Positions 37,466 to 46,307 are shown, counted from the stretch's first letter. The stretch: DNA of 64,000 nucleotides from Dyella acidiphila (GCF_014863405.1 NZ_JACZZA010000012.1:186001-250000), one strand, 5' to 3'. Notes: a model not told the origin generated them from the sequence alone. Program-made: numbers and translations.

Positions 37466-38218
37466 TCAGCCGACAGCACTGACACCCACCACCAACCCTG
37501 CGCCAATCCAGTTCGCCAGCAACGCACCGGCGCGAGCCACACCGTCCTGCTCGCCCAGCTCCTCGACCAGCGCAGCACACAAGGCATCGAATCGATCATC
37601 GTCGCGCAGCGCCAGCAAGGCAGCGTGTTCGATCGCATCCACCTGCATCAGCCGCGAGGTGAATTCCCGGCGCCACACGATGACGCCGGCAGGCACCTCC
37701 AGCATCTGAGCCTCGGGCGGCGCCACGCCATCGACCAGGGCGGACCAGATCACCGCCGCATTGGTCGTCAGCGTGTGCTGGCGCAGGCTGGGTGCGAGCT
37801 GCAGGTGCGCGGCATCCCAATCCACCTCGGCGAGCTGCGCCAAGGCCATGGTGGCGGCATCGGCAGCGACAAAGGCATCGCTCAGTGCCCATTCGATCCA
37901 GGCCAGTTCGCGCAGATCCGGATTGTGCGGATACAACGTGCGCAGGCTGTCGCCGAAATCGGCGCCGTAGGCATCCAGCGTCCAGGCCGAAGGCGGATGG
38001 CTATCGATATGCGCGATGGCCACGGCCAGGAATGCTTCCTCACCCATCCACGCCAGCAATTGCGGATAGCTTGCGCGCAAGCAGTTCACCAGCTGCGTGC
38101 GGTAGTTGTTCTGGTAGGCGGCGAGACCGCGGGTGGCATGCAGGCCGAGCAAGCTCGGCGTGTCGTTGCCGGCATGCACCAGCCAATCCTGAAAATTCTG
38201 CTGCATCTGGGCCAGCAT
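37466..38218 (-). CDS. bufC: DUF2063 partner protein of the MNIO enzyme (BufC/HvfC-like)
   Basis: 250 residues. The N-terminal DUF2063 domain (FQDWLVHAGN, GLAAYQNNYRTQLVNCLRASYP, LDAYGADFGDSL) recruits precursor peptides to DUF692 enzymes in the related MbnBC and HvfBC systems. It overlaps bufB by TGATG; an in-frame GTG at 38221 is an alternative start. Last gene of the operon. Confidence 0.88.
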   Translation of the reverse strand: MLAQMQQNFQDWLVHAGNDTPSLLGLHATRGLAAYQNNYRTQLVNCLRASYPQLLAWMGEEAFLAVAIAHIDSHPPSAWTLDAYGADFGDSLRTLYPHNPDLRELAWIEWALSDAFVAADAATMALAQLAEVDWDAAHLQLAPSLRQHTLTTNAAVIWSALVDGVAPPEAQMLEVPAGVIVWRREFTSRLMQVDAIEHAALLALRDDDRFDALCAALVEELGEQDGVARAGALLANWIGAGLVVGVSAVG

Positions 38219-39054
38219 CACGCAGCCTCCTGCAGGTGCCGGCCGAAGCCGCGTGCCATGGCGAGTTCATCCAGCAGCTCCGCCAGCGGCGGAATGTTGT
38301 CGTCGCGCTCGATCATGGTGGCGACCTGGCCGAAGCTGGCGATGGCCTTGGCGTACAGCGACCACACACCGCCGGGTACCGGCTGGTCGTGGCTGTCGAT
38401 CAACATGCCATCGCCTTCGGTGTGGCCGGCCAGATGAATCTGCCGCACGCACTGTGGGGGAATGTCGCGCAGGTAAGCCTCGGCATCCCAGCCGTGGTTG
38501 TGCGCGCTGACGAATACGTTGTTGATATCCAGCAGCAGACCACACCCGGTGCGCCGGGTCATTTCAGCGAGGAATTCCGCCTCGCTCATCGCCGAGGCGG
38601 CAAAGCTGACATAGCTGGACGGGTTCTCGAACAGCATCGGGCGACCCAGCGCTTCCTGGGCGTGATGGATATTGCGGCAGACCACTTCCAGCGTTTCCTC
38701 GGTATACGGCAGCGGCAGCAGGTCATGCGAATTGAAATGCGCAAAGCGCGACCAGCTCACATGATCGGACACGTACAGCGGCTGGATCTCGTCGGCCAAG
38801 GTGCGTAGGCGGCGCAAGTAAGCGTCCTTCAGTCCGTCTGCCGAGCCGATCGACATCGACACGCCATGCAGGATCACCGGATGCCGCTCACGCAGCTGGC
38901 GCAGGATATGCCGCGGCTGGCCGCCGTCGACCATGTAGTTCTCGGAAATCACCTCCACGAAATCGACCGGCACTTCGGTTTCCAGAAAGTCGCGATAGTG
39001 TTCACGGCGCAGGCCCAGGCCGTAGCCGGCGAAGCTGGGAAGTGAGTGAGACAT
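38218..39054 (-). CDS. bufB: DUF692 multinuclear iron oxidase (BufB/MbnB-like)
   Basis: 278 residues, a TIM-barrel MNIO enzyme. Iron-ligand segments are visible: FVEVISENYM, ILHGVSMSIGS, YVSDHVSWSRF, LFENPSSY, LLLDINNVFVSAHNHG and IHLAGHTEG. Relatives convert precursor cysteines to thiooxazole or oxazolone/thioamide groups that bind copper. AAGGAG precedes the start. One MNIO serves two precursor genes in this operon (39112 and 40718). Confidence 0.94.
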   Translation of the reverse strand: MSHSLPSFAGYGLGLRREHYRDFLETEVPVDFVEVISENYMVDGGQPRHILRQLRERHPVILHGVSMSIGSADGLKDAYLRRLRTLADEIQPLYVSDHVSWSRFAHFNSHDLLPLPYTEETLEVVCRNIHHAQEALGRPMLFENPSSYVSFAASAMSEAEFLAEMTRRTGCGLLLDINNVFVSAHNHGWDAEAYLRDIPPQCVRQIHLAGHTEGDGMLIDSHDQPVPGGVWSLYAKAIASFGQVATMIERDDNIPPLAELLDELAMARGFGRHLQEAA

Positions 39055-39111
39055 GATGAAACTCCTTGAGCGAAGACGCCGGACCTGCCATGCGCAGGTC
39101 CGGCATGGCGA

Positions 39112-39399
39112 TTACTTCGGTTCGGTCAGCGTGCCGCCGGCGGCAACGCAAGCGCTCGGCGTCTTTACGACCACACCCTGGCCTTTGCAGTCGTTCAGGC
39201 CCTTGCAGTCGTGCTTGGCGGTGGCGCACAGGCTCTGGCCTTTGCAGGTGTTGACGCCGTAGCAGCGGGTGGGCTGCTCCTTCTGGGCGGAAGCAGCATC
39301 ACCGGCGTGTGCGGGCGCATGCACGGCGGCCAAGGCGAGCGCGACGATGGCGGCGGCGGAAGCAAAGCTGTTGCGGGACTTGCTGGCGAGCGTGGACAT
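39112..39399 (-). CDS. bufA2: Cys-rich bufferin precursor (BufA2-like)
   Basis: 95 residues: a signal peptide to AHA (about residue 32), then a short mature part with six Cys in TRCYGVNTCKGQSLCATAK and the repeated Cys-Lys-Gly pairs CKGLNDCKGQG. This is the CKGQ-type bufferin pattern whose Cys residues are substrates of MNIO enzymes. The product should act as a periplasmic copper buffer. AAGGAG lies upstream. Immediately followed by bufB and bufC. Confidence 0.88.
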   Translation of the reverse strand: MSTLASKSRNSFASAAAIVALALAAVHAPAHAGDAASAQKEQPTRCYGVNTCKGQSLCATAKHDCKGLNDCKGQGVVVKTPSACVAAGGTLTEPK

Positions 39400-39448
39400 G
39401 GGGTTTCTCCTTGGTATGTGCGATGGGTGTGGGTGAGGGTGAGGGGAA

Positions 39449-40207
39449 TTACTTCAGGCTTTGCGCGGCATCGGCGATTACTTGCGCAACCTGTTCCGGT
39501 TGCGACAGGTAGACCAAGTGGCTGCCTTTGATCTCGGTAACCTTGGCGCCGGCGCGCTGGTACATGGCGCGTTGCAGCTCGGGGCTGTACACGCGGTCTT
39601 CGGTGGCCAGCACCGCCCAGCTGGGCTTGCTGCGCCAGGCCGCTGCCTCGGTGACGGCACGGAATGCAGCGACCGTGCCGGGTACCTGCGCCACCGCCAT
39701 GAAGTTGGTGCGATTGCTGGTGAGATCGGCGGCGAAATCGGCGCCGAACTTCTGCGCGTCGGCATAGATGTAGCCGTCGAACGACGTCTGCAAATCGTGG
39801 CTCGGTTCTGGCATGGAATCGACCAGCTGCAACGTGCTTTCGCCTACGCTGGGCGCCACCGCAGCGACGTAAATCAGGCCTTTCACCTTGTCGCGTGTAC
39901 CGGCCTGGGTGATTACGGCGCCGTCGTAGTCGCTGCCGACGAGCAAGGTGGGGCCGGCTTCTTTGCGCAGCTGCCGGTATACCGCTTCGACATCGTCGGC
40001 CAGCGTGTCGACGCGCGGCTGCACCACGTTCACGGTGTAGCCCTGATGAATCAGAATGTCGTGCACGACGCGCCAGCTCGAACCGTCGACGAAGGCGCCG
40101 GGAACGATCACGATGTTTTTGACGCCGGCGGGTGCAGCAGTATCGGCGGCGAAGGCTGGCGCACTCGCGGCCAGGGCCAGCAACAACAGGCTGAGTGATT
40201 TGCGCAT
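39449..40207 (-). CDS. Exported alpha/beta hydrolase-fold protein with Asp at the nucleophile elbow
   Basis: 252 residues with a signal peptide to AFA (about residue 20). It belongs to the same EstC-like group as 28092-28784: VIVPGAFVDGSSW, and the elbow VGSDYDG, where relatives have GHSYGG. The nucleophile position is Asp93. The late ATEDRVYS and GSHLVYLS supply acid and His. The start at 40207 has GGA upstream; an ATG at 40219 lacks one. It lies inside the bufferin operon between bufA2 and doxX; its role there is unknown. Confidence 0.86.
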   Translation of the reverse strand: MRKSLSLLLLALAASAPAFAADTAAPAGVKNIVIVPGAFVDGSSWRVVHDILIHQGYTVNVVQPRVDTLADDVEAVYRQLRKEAGPTLLVGSDYDGAVITQAGTRDKVKGLIYVAAVAPSVGESTLQLVDSMPEPSHDLQTSFDGYIYADAQKFGADFAADLTSNRTNFMAVAQVPGTVAAFRAVTEAAAWRSKPSWAVLATEDRVYSPELQRAMYQRAGAKVTEIKGSHLVYLSQPEQVAQVIADAAQSLK

Positions 40208-40256
40208 GGGAATGTCCATAGTGGGATGAGTCAGGGAATACGCAGCGACGAGGTGA

Positions 40257-40721
40257 TCAACGCCAGCCGCGGCGAAAGCGATCGAGCGACCAGGTACCGC
40301 CGCCGCGCACGACCAGCGGCAGCAGCAGGCCGGCCCAGCTCAGGTGTGTCGGCCATGCATCGGGATAGACGAACACCTCGATCACCGTCGTCATGCCCAG
40401 CAGCGCCAGCGCCGACGCCCTGGTGAACAGTCCAAGCACCAGCAGCACGGGGAACAGATGCTCGGCACCGGTGGCCATGCGCGCGGCCCAATCGGAAGGA
40501 ATCAAGGGCAGCGCGTATTCGTTGGCGAACAAGTCATAGGTGGAAGGCTTGATGGTCAGCAGTCCTTCGACCTTGGTGCGTCCCGACTGGAAGAACACCG
40601 CGGCGATGCCCAACCGTGCCACCAGCAACAACAAATCTGGCGGCACGGTGCGCGACAGCCAGTTGCGGCGTGCATCGTCGCCTTGCATGGCGGCAGCAGC
40701 GAGCGCAGCCGGCCGGCTCAT
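40257..40721 (-). CDS. DoxX-family membrane protein
   Basis: 154 residues with four hydrophobic segments: [21 protein letters not shown] (helix 1 with the DoxX Gly-x-x-K pattern), [29 protein letters not shown] and [12 protein letters not shown]. DoxX genes are frequent in bufferin operons. It overlaps bufA1 by ATGA, so translation is coupled. Inner membrane; function not established. Confidence 0.88.
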   Translation of the reverse strand: MSRPAALAAAAMQGDDARRNWLSRTVPPDLLLLVARLGIAAVFFQSGRTKVEGLLTIKPSTYDLFANEYALPLIPSDWAARMATGAEHLFPVLLVLGLFTRASALALLGMTTVIEVFVYPDAWPTHLSWAGLLLPLVVRGGGTWSLDRFRRGWR

Positions 40722-41002
40722 GACTTGGCCTGCAGCGAGCCGTAGCCCTTGGGCGTCTTGATGGTGGTGCAGGTGCCCTTGGCGACCAGGATCCATGCAT
40801 TGCCCTGGTAATCCGCCTTCGCAGTACCCGCGCAAGTGGTGCCCGGACCGGCGGCGCAATCGTTCTTGCCGGCCAGTGCCACGCCGTAGCACTTCTCCAT
40901 CGCGGGCCTGGCGCTGGCGGAATCGCCGGCGTGCGCATTGCCGGCCAGCGAGGCCAGGGAAAACGCCAGCGTGGCGGCAACGGCGGCATAGGTGCTCTTC
41001 AT
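40718..41002 (-). CDS. bufA1: DUF2282 bufferin precursor (BufA1-like)
   Basis: 94 residues: signal peptide to AHA (about residue 25), then [35 protein letters not shown] and [14 protein letters not shown]. The four Cys and surrounding residues are the DUF2282 signature, the MNIO substrate that becomes a copper-binding bufferin. GGAG 8 bases upstream supports 41002. It is the first buf gene in transcription order, 31 bases after ohr. Confidence 0.93.
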   Translation of the reverse strand: MKSTYAAVAATLAFSLASLAGNAHAGDSASARPAMEKCYGVALAGKNDCAAGPGTTCAGTAKADYQGNAWILVAKGTCTTIKTPKGYGSLQAKS

Positions 41003-41033
41003 ATCGATATCTCCGGTGAGGAAAATGGGGGGA

Positions 41034-41465
41034 TCAGGCGATGGCGGCCGACACGGCGCTGACGCTGGCCTGGATGTTTCCGCGCGTCGCCTTCGAATAC
41101 GGGCACAGCTGATGTGCGCGATCGACAATGGATTGCGCCAGGACGGGATCGAGACCGGGCAGGTTGGCGTTAAGGCGGGCCTGCAGGAAGTAGCCTTCCT
41201 CGGCGCTGTTGACCAGATCCACTTCCGCCGCCACCGAGGTGTCGGCCGGCAAGCTCACGCCGATTTCCCGTGCGGCATGGCCCATCGCGCCGATAAAGCA
41301 GGCCGACCAGCCGGCGGCGAACAGCTGTTCCGGATTGGTGCCGTTGCCGCGCGAGCCCGGCGGGGAGAGTTCGATATCGAGGCGGTTGTCGCTGCTATGA
41401 GCGCGGCCTTCGCGGCCGCCGGTGGTGAAGGTCTTGCCGGTATACAGAACAGTGCGGTTGGACAT
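41034..41465 (-). CDS. ohr: Organic hydroperoxide resistance protein (Ohr/OsmC family)
   Basis: 143 residues. The catalytic Cys pair is Cys56 in [11 protein letters not shown] and Cys121 in [11 protein letters not shown], with the early Arg in GREGRAHS. It reduces organic hydroperoxides using lipoylated thiols in the cytoplasm. AGGAA precedes the start. It heads the bufferin operon, linking copper and peroxide stress. Confidence 0.93.
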   Translation of the reverse strand: MSNRTVLYTGKTFTTGGREGRAHSSDNRLDIELSPPGSRGNGTNPEQLFAAGWSACFIGAMGHAAREIGVSLPADTSVAAEVDLVNSAEEGYFLQARLNANLPGLDPVLAQSIVDRAHQLCPYSKATRGNIQASVSAVSAAIA

Positions 41466-41596
41466 GGCTGAGGTTTCCTGAGGAGTGGCCATTGGCGAAG
41501 CAGCGTTGGCCGGTGTGCATAGGAAACCGCGGCGACGTATCCGGTCTGTGTCGTGGCAAGCGCGGAAACGCATCGCAATGTGTAGCGGGCGGGGCT

Positions 41597-41616
41597 GGAT
41601 ACGTTTGGATACAAAG
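41597..41616. promoter_or_regulatory. Tandem GGATAC repeat (candidate response-regulator site 1)
   Basis: GGATACGTTTGGATACAAAG is a 10-bp direct repeat about 130 bases upstream of ohr-buf. The same pattern lies at 41733-41750 and 54039-54060. OmpR-family regulators bind such 10-11-bp tandem half-sites. Confidence 0.5.
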
Positions 41617-41652
41617 ATCCAGGCCTATGCGCGAATCTCGTCCAAGCCTCAC

Positions 41653-41680
41653 CGTCACTCCGGCCTGCGCCGGAATGACG
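41653..41680. repeat. REP-like hairpin in the divergent ohr/tlpA region
   Basis: CGTCACTCCGGC and GCCGGAATGACG arms (12 bp, one mismatch) flank CTGC. A partial copy (CGCCGGAATGACGG) occurs near 27157-27170. It is an extragenic palindrome of a type common in these genomes. Confidence 0.6.
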
Positions 41681-41732
41681 ATGGGTCAAGACAGGGATTT
41701 GAGGCACTCAGACCGAAGCGCGCAGCCGCTTT

Positions 41733-41750
41733 GTACAAACGGATACAAAA
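41733..41750. promoter_or_regulatory. Tandem TACAAA repeat (candidate response-regulator site 2)
   Basis: GTACAAACGGATACAAAA carries TACAAA twice, 10 bp apart, about 100 bases upstream of the tlpA-regulator-kinase genes, in line with sites 1 and 3. Confidence 0.45.
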
Positions 41751-41848
41751 ACCCATCCCGGCAGACACGCCCGGTACAACTCACCGCCTTCCAATAGCGT
41801 CCATGGCCGCGCCCCCGCGCCGCCCATCACCGATTGAGAGGCACCCCC

Positions 41849-42385
41849 ATGAAATACCTGTACACCGCCATCGCCATGCTGGCCCTGGGTTCGGCCCTGT
41901 CCGCCTATTGGCCGAGTGCGGACGCCACCGCCCAGGAAGCCGCCGTGAGCGCGCCGGCCCCCGACTTCAGTGGCGCCGACCGCTGGTACAACTCCGCCCC
42001 GCTCAGCATGGGCAGCTTGCGCGGCAAGGTGGTGCTGGTGGAGTTCTGGACGCGCGAATGCATCAACTGCCTGAACGTGCTGCCGCATACCAGGGCGCTA
42101 TACCAGCAATACGCCAAGGACGGCCTGGTGGTGGTCGGCGTGCATACGCCTGAATACGACGAAGAGCGCGACCCTGCCGCACTGCAGGCCGCCATCCAGC
42201 ACTACCAGATCAGCTGGCCGGTGGCGATGGACAATGAATCGCGCATCTGGAACGCCTACGGCAACCGCTACTGGCCGGCGCTGTATCTCATCGATCGCAA
42301 CGGCCGTGTGGTGTACAGCCACATAGGTGAGGGAAACTACGGCGAGACGGAGCAGCGCGTGCGCGAGCTGCTCGGCAAGGCATAA
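41849..42385 (+). CDS. TlpA/DipZ-like exported thioredoxin-fold protein
   Basis: 178 residues with an N-terminal signal or anchor (about 1-28), then a redoxin domain: LRGKVVLVEFWTRECINCLN with the Cys71-Ile-Asn-Cys74 redox pair, VGVHTPEYDEE and YWPALYLIDRNGRVVYSHIGEG. It resembles the C-terminal thioredoxin domain of DipZ proteins. It probably reduces periplasmic disulfides or peroxides. It starts the two-component operon; GAGAGG precedes the ATG. Confidence 0.88.
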   Translation: MKYLYTAIAMLALGSALSAYWPSADATAQEAAVSAPAPDFSGADRWYNSAPLSMGSLRGKVVLVEFWTRECINCLNVLPHTRALYQQYAKDGLVVVGVHTPEYDEERDPAALQAAIQHYQISWPVAMDNESRIWNAYGNRYWPALYLIDRNGRVVYSHIGEGNYGETEQRVRELLGKA

Positions 42386-42404
42386 ATACTTTCAGGGCAC
42401 GGCA

Positions 42405-43145
42405 ATGGACCATATCGACCATATCCTCGTCGTCGACGACGACCGCGAGATCCGCACCGGCGTCGTCGACTATCTGCGCAAAAACGGTCTGCGCGCCAGC
42501 ACCGCGGTGGATGGCCGCGACATGTTCGCGCAGCTGGACACCTCCGCCTTCGACCTGATCGTGCTCGACATCATGATGCCCGGCGACGACGGCCTGGTGC
42601 TGTGCCGCACTCTGCGCGGCGGCAAGCACCGCGCGGTGCCGGTACTGCTGCTCACCGCGCGCGATGACGAAACCGATCGCATCATCGGCCTGGAGATGGG
42701 CGCCGACGACTACGTGGTGAAACCGTTCTCGCCGCGCGAACTACTGGCGCGGATCAAGGCGGTGATCCGCCGCACGCGCATGCTGCCGCCCAACCTGCGC
42801 ATTACCGAAAGCGCCGACATGCTCTCTTTCGGCCGCTGGCGCCTGGATACCACCGCGCGCCACCTGCTCGACCAGGACGGCACCATCGTGCCGCTCAGCG
42901 GCGCGGAATTTCGACTGCTGCGCGTGTTCCTCGATCATCCGCAGCGCGTGCTCTCGCGCGACCAGCTGCTCAACCTTACCCAGGGTCGCGACGCAGAGCT
43001 GTTCGATCGTTCCATCGACCTGCTGGTCAGCCGTCTGCGCACGCGGCTGGACGACAAGGCCAAGGATCAGTCGTACATCAAGACCGTGCGCAGCGAAGGC
43101 TATGTCTTCAGCATGCCGGTGACGGTAAACGGTGACGACACATGA
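42405..43145 (+). CDS. OmpR-family response regulator
   Basis: 246 residues. The receiver domain has the acidic triplet DDD at 11-13, phospho-acceptor Asp55 in LIVLDIMMPGDDG and Lys in VVKPFSPRELLAR. A C-terminal winged helix (LSGAEFRLLRVFLDHPQRVLS, SIDLLVSRLR, IKTVRSEGYVF) binds DNA. Start MDHIDH at 42405. It overlaps the kinase gene by ATGA. It may bind the GGATAC repeats nearby. Confidence 0.94.
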   Translation: MDHIDHILVVDDDREIRTGVVDYLRKNGLRASTAVDGRDMFAQLDTSAFDLIVLDIMMPGDDGLVLCRTLRGGKHRAVPVLLLTARDDETDRIIGLEMGADDYVVKPFSPRELLARIKAVIRRTRMLPPNLRITESADMLSFGRWRLDTTARHLLDQDGTIVPLSGAEFRLLRVFLDHPQRVLSRDQLLNLTQGRDAELFDRSIDLLVSRLRTRLDDKAKDQSYIKTVRSEGYVFSMPVTVNGDDT

Positions 43146-44452
43146 GCACCGATAGACCCAGACGCTGGCTGCCGCGCAGCATGGCCTCGCGGCTGTACCT
43201 GATCATCTTTGCCGGCCTGATGCTGGCGCAAGGGCTCTCGTTCGCCTTTATGGAATACGAGCGCTACGAGAGCACGGTGAACGTGATGCTCAATACCGTG
43301 GAGCACGACGTAGGCACCTCGGTGGCCGTACTCGATCGCCTGCCCGCGGCAGAACGCCCTGACTGGCTGGGCCGCCTGCAGCGCGACAACTATCGCTTCC
43401 TGCTCGGCGCCGGCCAGCCCGGCATGCCGCTGATCCCCGGCCGCTCGCATGAAGTGGTGCGGCGTATCGCAAGAGAAGTCGGCCCCGATTACCGCGTGCA
43501 TGCCGACACCATTTCGGTAAAGCCGGAGCGCTACCAGGTGCACTTCACCCTGCACGACGGTTCGCCGCTGACACTGGAAGTCACGCCGCAGATCCAGCCG
43601 GTGGCGCAATGGCTGCCGATCGTGCTGATACTGCAATTGCTGTTGTTGCTGGCTGCTACTTGGCTCGCCGTACGCCTGGCCACGCGGCCGCTGTCTCAGT
43701 TGGCACAGGCCGCCGAAGGCATCACGCCCACCGCAAATGGTCCGCGCCTGAGCGAAGACGGTCCCATCGAGGTGGCACAGGCCGCCATCGCCTTCAACAC
43801 CATGCAGGAGCGCATCGCGCGTCATCTGAAGGAGCGTCTGCACATTCTCGCTTCCATCTCGCACGATCTGCAGACACCGATCACACGCATGCGTCTGCGC
43901 GCCGAGGCCCTGGATGAGGGTGAGGAGCGGCAGAAACTGCTCAACGACCTGCGCGAGATGGAACATCTGGTACGCGAAGGCGTGGCGTATGCACGCAGCG
44001 CGCACGGCGGCGCGGAAACACCGGTGCGCATGAATGTGGCCGCATTCCTGGAAAGCCTGGTGTTCGATTACCAGGACATGGGCCGCCCGGCGCAGCTCAC
44101 CGCTTCCGTCGACGGTACCGCCACGCTGCGCCAACAAGCCCTGCGACGCGTGCTCGGCAACCTGATCGACAACGCCATCAAGTACGGTGGCAGCGCCGAA
44201 GTAAGCGCGTGGCGCAATGAACGCGATGGGCTGTGTATTGCGGTAAGCGACCGCGGCCCGGGCATTCCCGAGGCGGAACTGGAACACGTGCTGCAGCCGT
44301 TCTACCGCCTGGAAGCCTCGCGCAACCGCGATACCGGCGGCGCCGGCCTGGGCCTGGCGATCGCCTCGCAACTGGTGCGTGCCATCGGCGGCGAACTGAC
44401 ACTGGCCAATCGCGAGGGCGGCGGCCTGGCCGCCATCATCACCTTGGTGTAA
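43142..44452 (+). CDS. Two-component sensor histidine kinase
   Basis: 436 residues: membrane helices at about 17-36 and 157-178 flanking an about 120-residue periplasmic sensor domain, a HAMP-like region (LATRPLSQLAQAAEGI), phospho-acceptor His241 in ASISHDLQTPITRMRL, N-box NLIDNAIKYGG and G-boxes DRGPGIPE and GAGLGLAIA. It should phosphorylate the upstream-encoded regulator. The signal is unknown; linkage to TlpA and bufferins suggests metal or redox stress. Confidence 0.94.
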   Translation: MSTDRPRRWLPRSMASRLYLIIFAGLMLAQGLSFAFMEYERYESTVNVMLNTVEHDVGTSVAVLDRLPAAERPDWLGRLQRDNYRFLLGAGQPGMPLIPGRSHEVVRRIAREVGPDYRVHADTISVKPERYQVHFTLHDGSPLTLEVTPQIQPVAQWLPIVLILQLLLLLAATWLAVRLATRPLSQLAQAAEGITPTANGPRLSEDGPIEVAQAAIAFNTMQERIARHLKERLHILASISHDLQTPITRMRLRAEALDEGEERQKLLNDLREMEHLVREGVAYARSAHGGAETPVRMNVAAFLESLVFDYQDMGRPAQLTASVDGTATLRQQALRRVLGNLIDNAIKYGGSAEVSAWRNERDGLCIAVSDRGPGIPEAELEHVLQPFYRLEASRNRDTGGAGLGLAIASQLVRAIGGELTLANREGGGLAAIITLV

Positions 44453-44459
44453 TCGCCGT

Positions 44460-44852
44460 CTACTTGATCACTTCCACCAGCGGCTTATCCTTTTCGACCA
44501 CATACGTTGCCAGCTCCGATGCCTCGGTGCTGCCGACGTTGCGCGCGCTGTGGATCACGCCCTTCGGCACGAACAACACATCGCCCGGCTTCAGTGTGCG
44601 CGGCGGCTGGCCCTGCAGCTGATATTCCAGCGTGCCTGCCAGCACATAGATGATTTCCTCGCCCGGATGGCGATGATTGGGCGCCAGCTTGCCCGGATCG
44701 ATATCCACCCGCGCCTGGATGGTTTCCCAGCCAGGAATGCTGAGGTCGTGGCGCTGTAGATCGGTGCGGTGCACGCCGGTCTGCTGGGTTAGCGCTGGCA
44801 GCGCGATGCCGGCGGCGAAAAACAAGACTGCCATGGTGTTCGATGTTTTCAT
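44460..44852 (-). CDS. Small exported cupin protein
   Basis: 130 residues with a probable signal peptide (to about residue 22) and one cupin barrel: NHRHPGEEIIYVLAGTLEYQ gives the His-x-His and Glu metal ligands, and PKGVIHSARN the final His. Close to the quercetinase/gentisate-type single cupins. GGAG precedes the start. It is convergent with the kinase gene, 7 bases apart, and downstream of a TetR gene reading the same way. Confidence 0.86.
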   Translation of the reverse strand: MKTSNTMAVLFFAAGIALPALTQQTGVHRTDLQRHDLSIPGWETIQARVDIDPGKLAPNHRHPGEEIIYVLAGTLEYQLQGQPPRTLKPGDVLFVPKGVIHSARNVGSTEASELATYVVEKDKPLVEVIK

Positions 44853-44896
44853 TGGGTTCTCCCGACGACGTGGTTACGCATGGCTGCGGCTGTGCT

Positions 44897-45550
44897 TCAA
44901 GCAGGTTTACTCGCGCCAGCCTTGCGCCGCAATTGCGCAAGATACGCGCAAAACATGTCGGCCAGCGCATCGGCATACGCGGCGATTTCCGCGGCGGTGC
45001 GCGGCCGTTCCGAAAATTCCTTACCGACCGCGCCAAGCGTAGCGATGATCAGTTCGCTGGCGAGCGCCCGGGTGTCGTCGGACGCCTTGGGCAAAGCCTC
45101 GCGCATAAACGCCTGCATGGTGGCGTCGGCCGATGAACGCGCTTCCTGTGCCTCGGGCGCGTCGCGATAAAGCGGCGCGGCGTCATCGAGGGCCACACGC
45201 ATCGCGGCTTCCTCACACTCGGAGCGGATAAAGGCATGCACCAGAATGCGCAGCCGCTCTAGCGGCGGCTTGCGCCGGTTTTCGAGAATCTCGCACAGCA
45301 GCGCCGTGGTTTGCCGCCATTCGTCGCTCTGCAGGCGGAACAGAATCGCCGCCTTGTTCGGGAAGTACTGATACACCGAACCCACGCTCACTCCGGCCTT
45401 TTCCGCTACCCGCGCGGTGGTGAAACGATGCACCCCTTCCTTGGCCAAAACCTGAGTAGCCGCCTCAAGAATCGCTGCGACCAGTTCGGTCGAGCGCGCC
45501 TGCTGCGGCTGTTTTCGCGAAGAAAGCCGGCTGTTTCGAGGAGGCGTCAT
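44897..45550 (-). CDS. TetR-family transcriptional regulator
   Basis: 217 residues. The N-terminal helix-turn-helix is clear: LAKEGVHRFTTARVAEKAGV, then VGSVYQYFPNKAAIL. The C-terminal ligand domain carries no recognisable effector signature. GGAG lies 5 bases before the start at 45550. It is divergent from an O-methyltransferase gene, with a long inverted repeat between them that is its likely operator. Confidence 0.92.
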   Translation of the reverse strand: MTPPRNSRLSSRKQPQQARSTELVAAILEAATQVLAKEGVHRFTTARVAEKAGVSVGSVYQYFPNKAAILFRLQSDEWRQTTALLCEILENRRKPPLERLRILVHAFIRSECEEAAMRVALDDAAPLYRDAPEAQEARSSADATMQAFMREALPKASDDTRALASELIIATLGAVGKEFSERPRTAAEIAAYADALADMFCAYLAQLRRKAGASKPA

Positions 45551-45560
45551 GGGGGCTCCG

Positions 45561-45597
45561 GAATGCGAATAGAAAACCTGACGAATCCATCGCATTC
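45561..45597. promoter_or_regulatory. Inverted repeat, candidate TetR operator
   Basis: GAATGCGA (45561-45568) and TCGCATTC (45590-45597) are perfect inverted half-sites in the TetR/methyltransferase divergent promoter, each with a nearby CCGGA/TCCGG extension. Confidence 0.5.
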
Positions 45598-45641
45598 TAA
45601 TCCGGCACCTGCCCATAAGCACTTAAAAACCGGAGTCATCC

Positions 45642-46307
45642 ATGAGCACCCTTACCACTACCCCGCTGTCGCCCCTGCTGGAGCGTCTATTCAAGGAGGC
45701 TGACGAGTCCTCGCCGATGAACAGCCCCAGCATGGCCAGTCTGTCCAGCGCGGATCACGCGCGCCTGATGCGCAGCAAAACCGAATACCGCGATTTCTAT
45801 GGCCAGCTGAAAGACTTCCCGCTGGCGGTTTCGCGCGAAACCGGCACGCTGCTGTATATGCTGGCGCGCAGCTGCAAGGCCCGCAGCATCGTCGAATTCG
45901 GTACTTCCTTCGGCATTTCCACACTGCATCTGGCGGCTGCCCTGCGCGACAACGGCGGCGGCAAGTTGATCACCAGCGAGTTCGAGCCGTCCAAGGTGGT
46001 GCGTGCGCGTCAGAACCTCGCTGCAGGCGGCTTGCTCGACCTGGTCGAAATTCGCGAAGGCGATGCGCTGCAAACCCTGAGCACCCAACTGCCTGATGCC
46101 ATCGACTTGCTGCTGCTCGACGGTGCGAAATCACTCTATCCGGAGATCCTCAGCCTGGTGGAGCGCCATCTACGTCCTGGTGCGTTGATCGTGGCCGACA
46201 ACGCCGATTTCAGTCCTGAATATCTCGCACGTGTGCGCGCTCCTGCAAACGGTTATCTATCCATTCCCTTTGCGGAGGACGTAGAGCTTTCCATGCGGCT
46301 GATGTGA
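45642..46307 (+). CDS. SAM-dependent O-methyltransferase (family 3-like)
   Basis: 221 residues. The SAM-binding motif is IVEFGTSFGISTLHLAAAL, followed by LITSEFEPSKVVRARQNL, DLLLLDGAKSLYPEIL with the metal-site Asp, and ALIVADNADF. This fits the class I catechol-O-methyltransferase-like group. GGAG precedes the start. It is probably controlled by the divergent TetR protein. Substrate unknown. Confidence 0.88.
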   Translation: MSTLTTTPLSPLLERLFKEADESSPMNSPSMASLSSADHARLMRSKTEYRDFYGQLKDFPLAVSRETGTLLYMLARSCKARSIVEFGTSFGISTLHLAAALRDNGGGKLITSEFEPSKVVRARQNLAAGGLLDLVEIREGDALQTLSTQLPDAIDLLLLDGAKSLYPEILSLVERHLRPGALIVADNADFSPEYLARVRAPANGYLSIPFAEDVELSMRLM

